A stretch of 64,000 nt of DNA from Rhodococcus sp. X156 (GTDB taxonomy: Bacteria > Actinomycetota > Actinomycetes > Mycobacteriales > Mycobacteriaceae): positions 62,001-126,000 of the forward strand of contig NZ_CP034766.1 in the NCBI RefSeq assembly GCF_004006015.1. The letters run 5' to 3'. The notes below the pieces were generated by a model. The model did not search any database and was not told the origin of the DNA. It saw nothing but the letters and a program-made list of their open reading frames with translations. This document shows positions 63,045 to 64,000 of this stretch, one piece after another. How positions within the stretch are numbered: position 1 is the stretch's first letter; each line of letters starts with the position of its first letter. The position numbers and the translations under genes were made by a program.

Positions 63045-64000
<956 letters not shown>

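Overview
The window is about 72% GC with GTG/ATG starts, many 4-base start/stop overlaps, and many start codons lying 6-7 bases after a NANNNT -10 hexamer (leaderless style). It carries glf and a GlfT2-type galactofuranosyltransferase, a PE/PPE/EspG trio, and a block ordered like the Mycobacterium tuberculosis Rv3813c-Rv3842c region (glpQ1, Rv3839-like, LytR-like, pheA, phosphoglycerate-mutase-like, Rv3836, Rv3835, serS, Rv3814c-like acyltransferase, Rv3813c-like HAD). This points to an arabinogalactan-bearing actinobacterium of the order Mycobacteriales; I cannot name the genus from sequence alone.

Layout. (1) 1-13.5 kb: a large Ter (tellurite/stress) locus. It has a TerD-like C-terminus at the edge, two TerD genes, three AIM24-family genes, an unrelated crotonase, then on the other strand a TerA-like protein, a third TerD, TerB and a TerD-vWA fusion. 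Divergent from these is a predicted biosynthetic operon: CitE-like aldolase, an 832-aa double phosphoribosyltransferase fusion, and a HAD phosphatase, followed by a DUF475/TerC membrane protein. (2) 13.6-21.2 kb: accessory metabolism and envelope genes (metallo-beta-lactamase-fold hydrolase, aldo/keto reductase, quinone reductase, a metallo-beta-lactamase remnant, lipoprotein beta-propeller, alpha/beta hydrolase, a protein with a repeated DRTQVV motif). (3) 21.2-33.5 kb: msrA, ctaD, an Fpg/Nei glycosylase, DUF5709, an S49 peptidase, rhodanese, DUF4328, GDPD, DUF5926, an LCP enzyme, arginine deiminase and a CPBP protein. (4) 33.6-44.3 kb: pheA, a histidine phosphatase, an inserted PE-PPE-EspG trio, a metallopeptidase, a septum-formation protein, an AMP-ligase, serS and glfT2. 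(5) 44.3-49.4 kb: a frameshifted MBL-Rieske gene, acyltransferase, TylF-type methyltransferase, LLM oxidoreductase and HAD. (6) 49.4-64 kb: a cell-surface polysaccharide cluster (two GDP-mannose-dehydratase family enzymes, methyltransferase, four glycosyltransferases of which one is fused to a methyltransferase, a flippase, a frameshifted polytopic membrane protein) ending in a window-truncated glf.

How the genes may work together. The first 13.5 kb match the Ter-dependent stress-response systems described by Anantharaman, Iyer and Aravind, which are predicted to couple Ca2+-binding TerD sensors and TerC membrane proteins to synthesis of a nucleoside-like metabolite. The last 20 kb build envelope glycans: UDP-galactofuranose (glf) polymerised by GlfT2, plus a GDP-deoxyhexose-dependent exported glycan. 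Two genes are each broken by a one-base shift in a G/C homopolymer. These may be assembly errors or genuine lesions.
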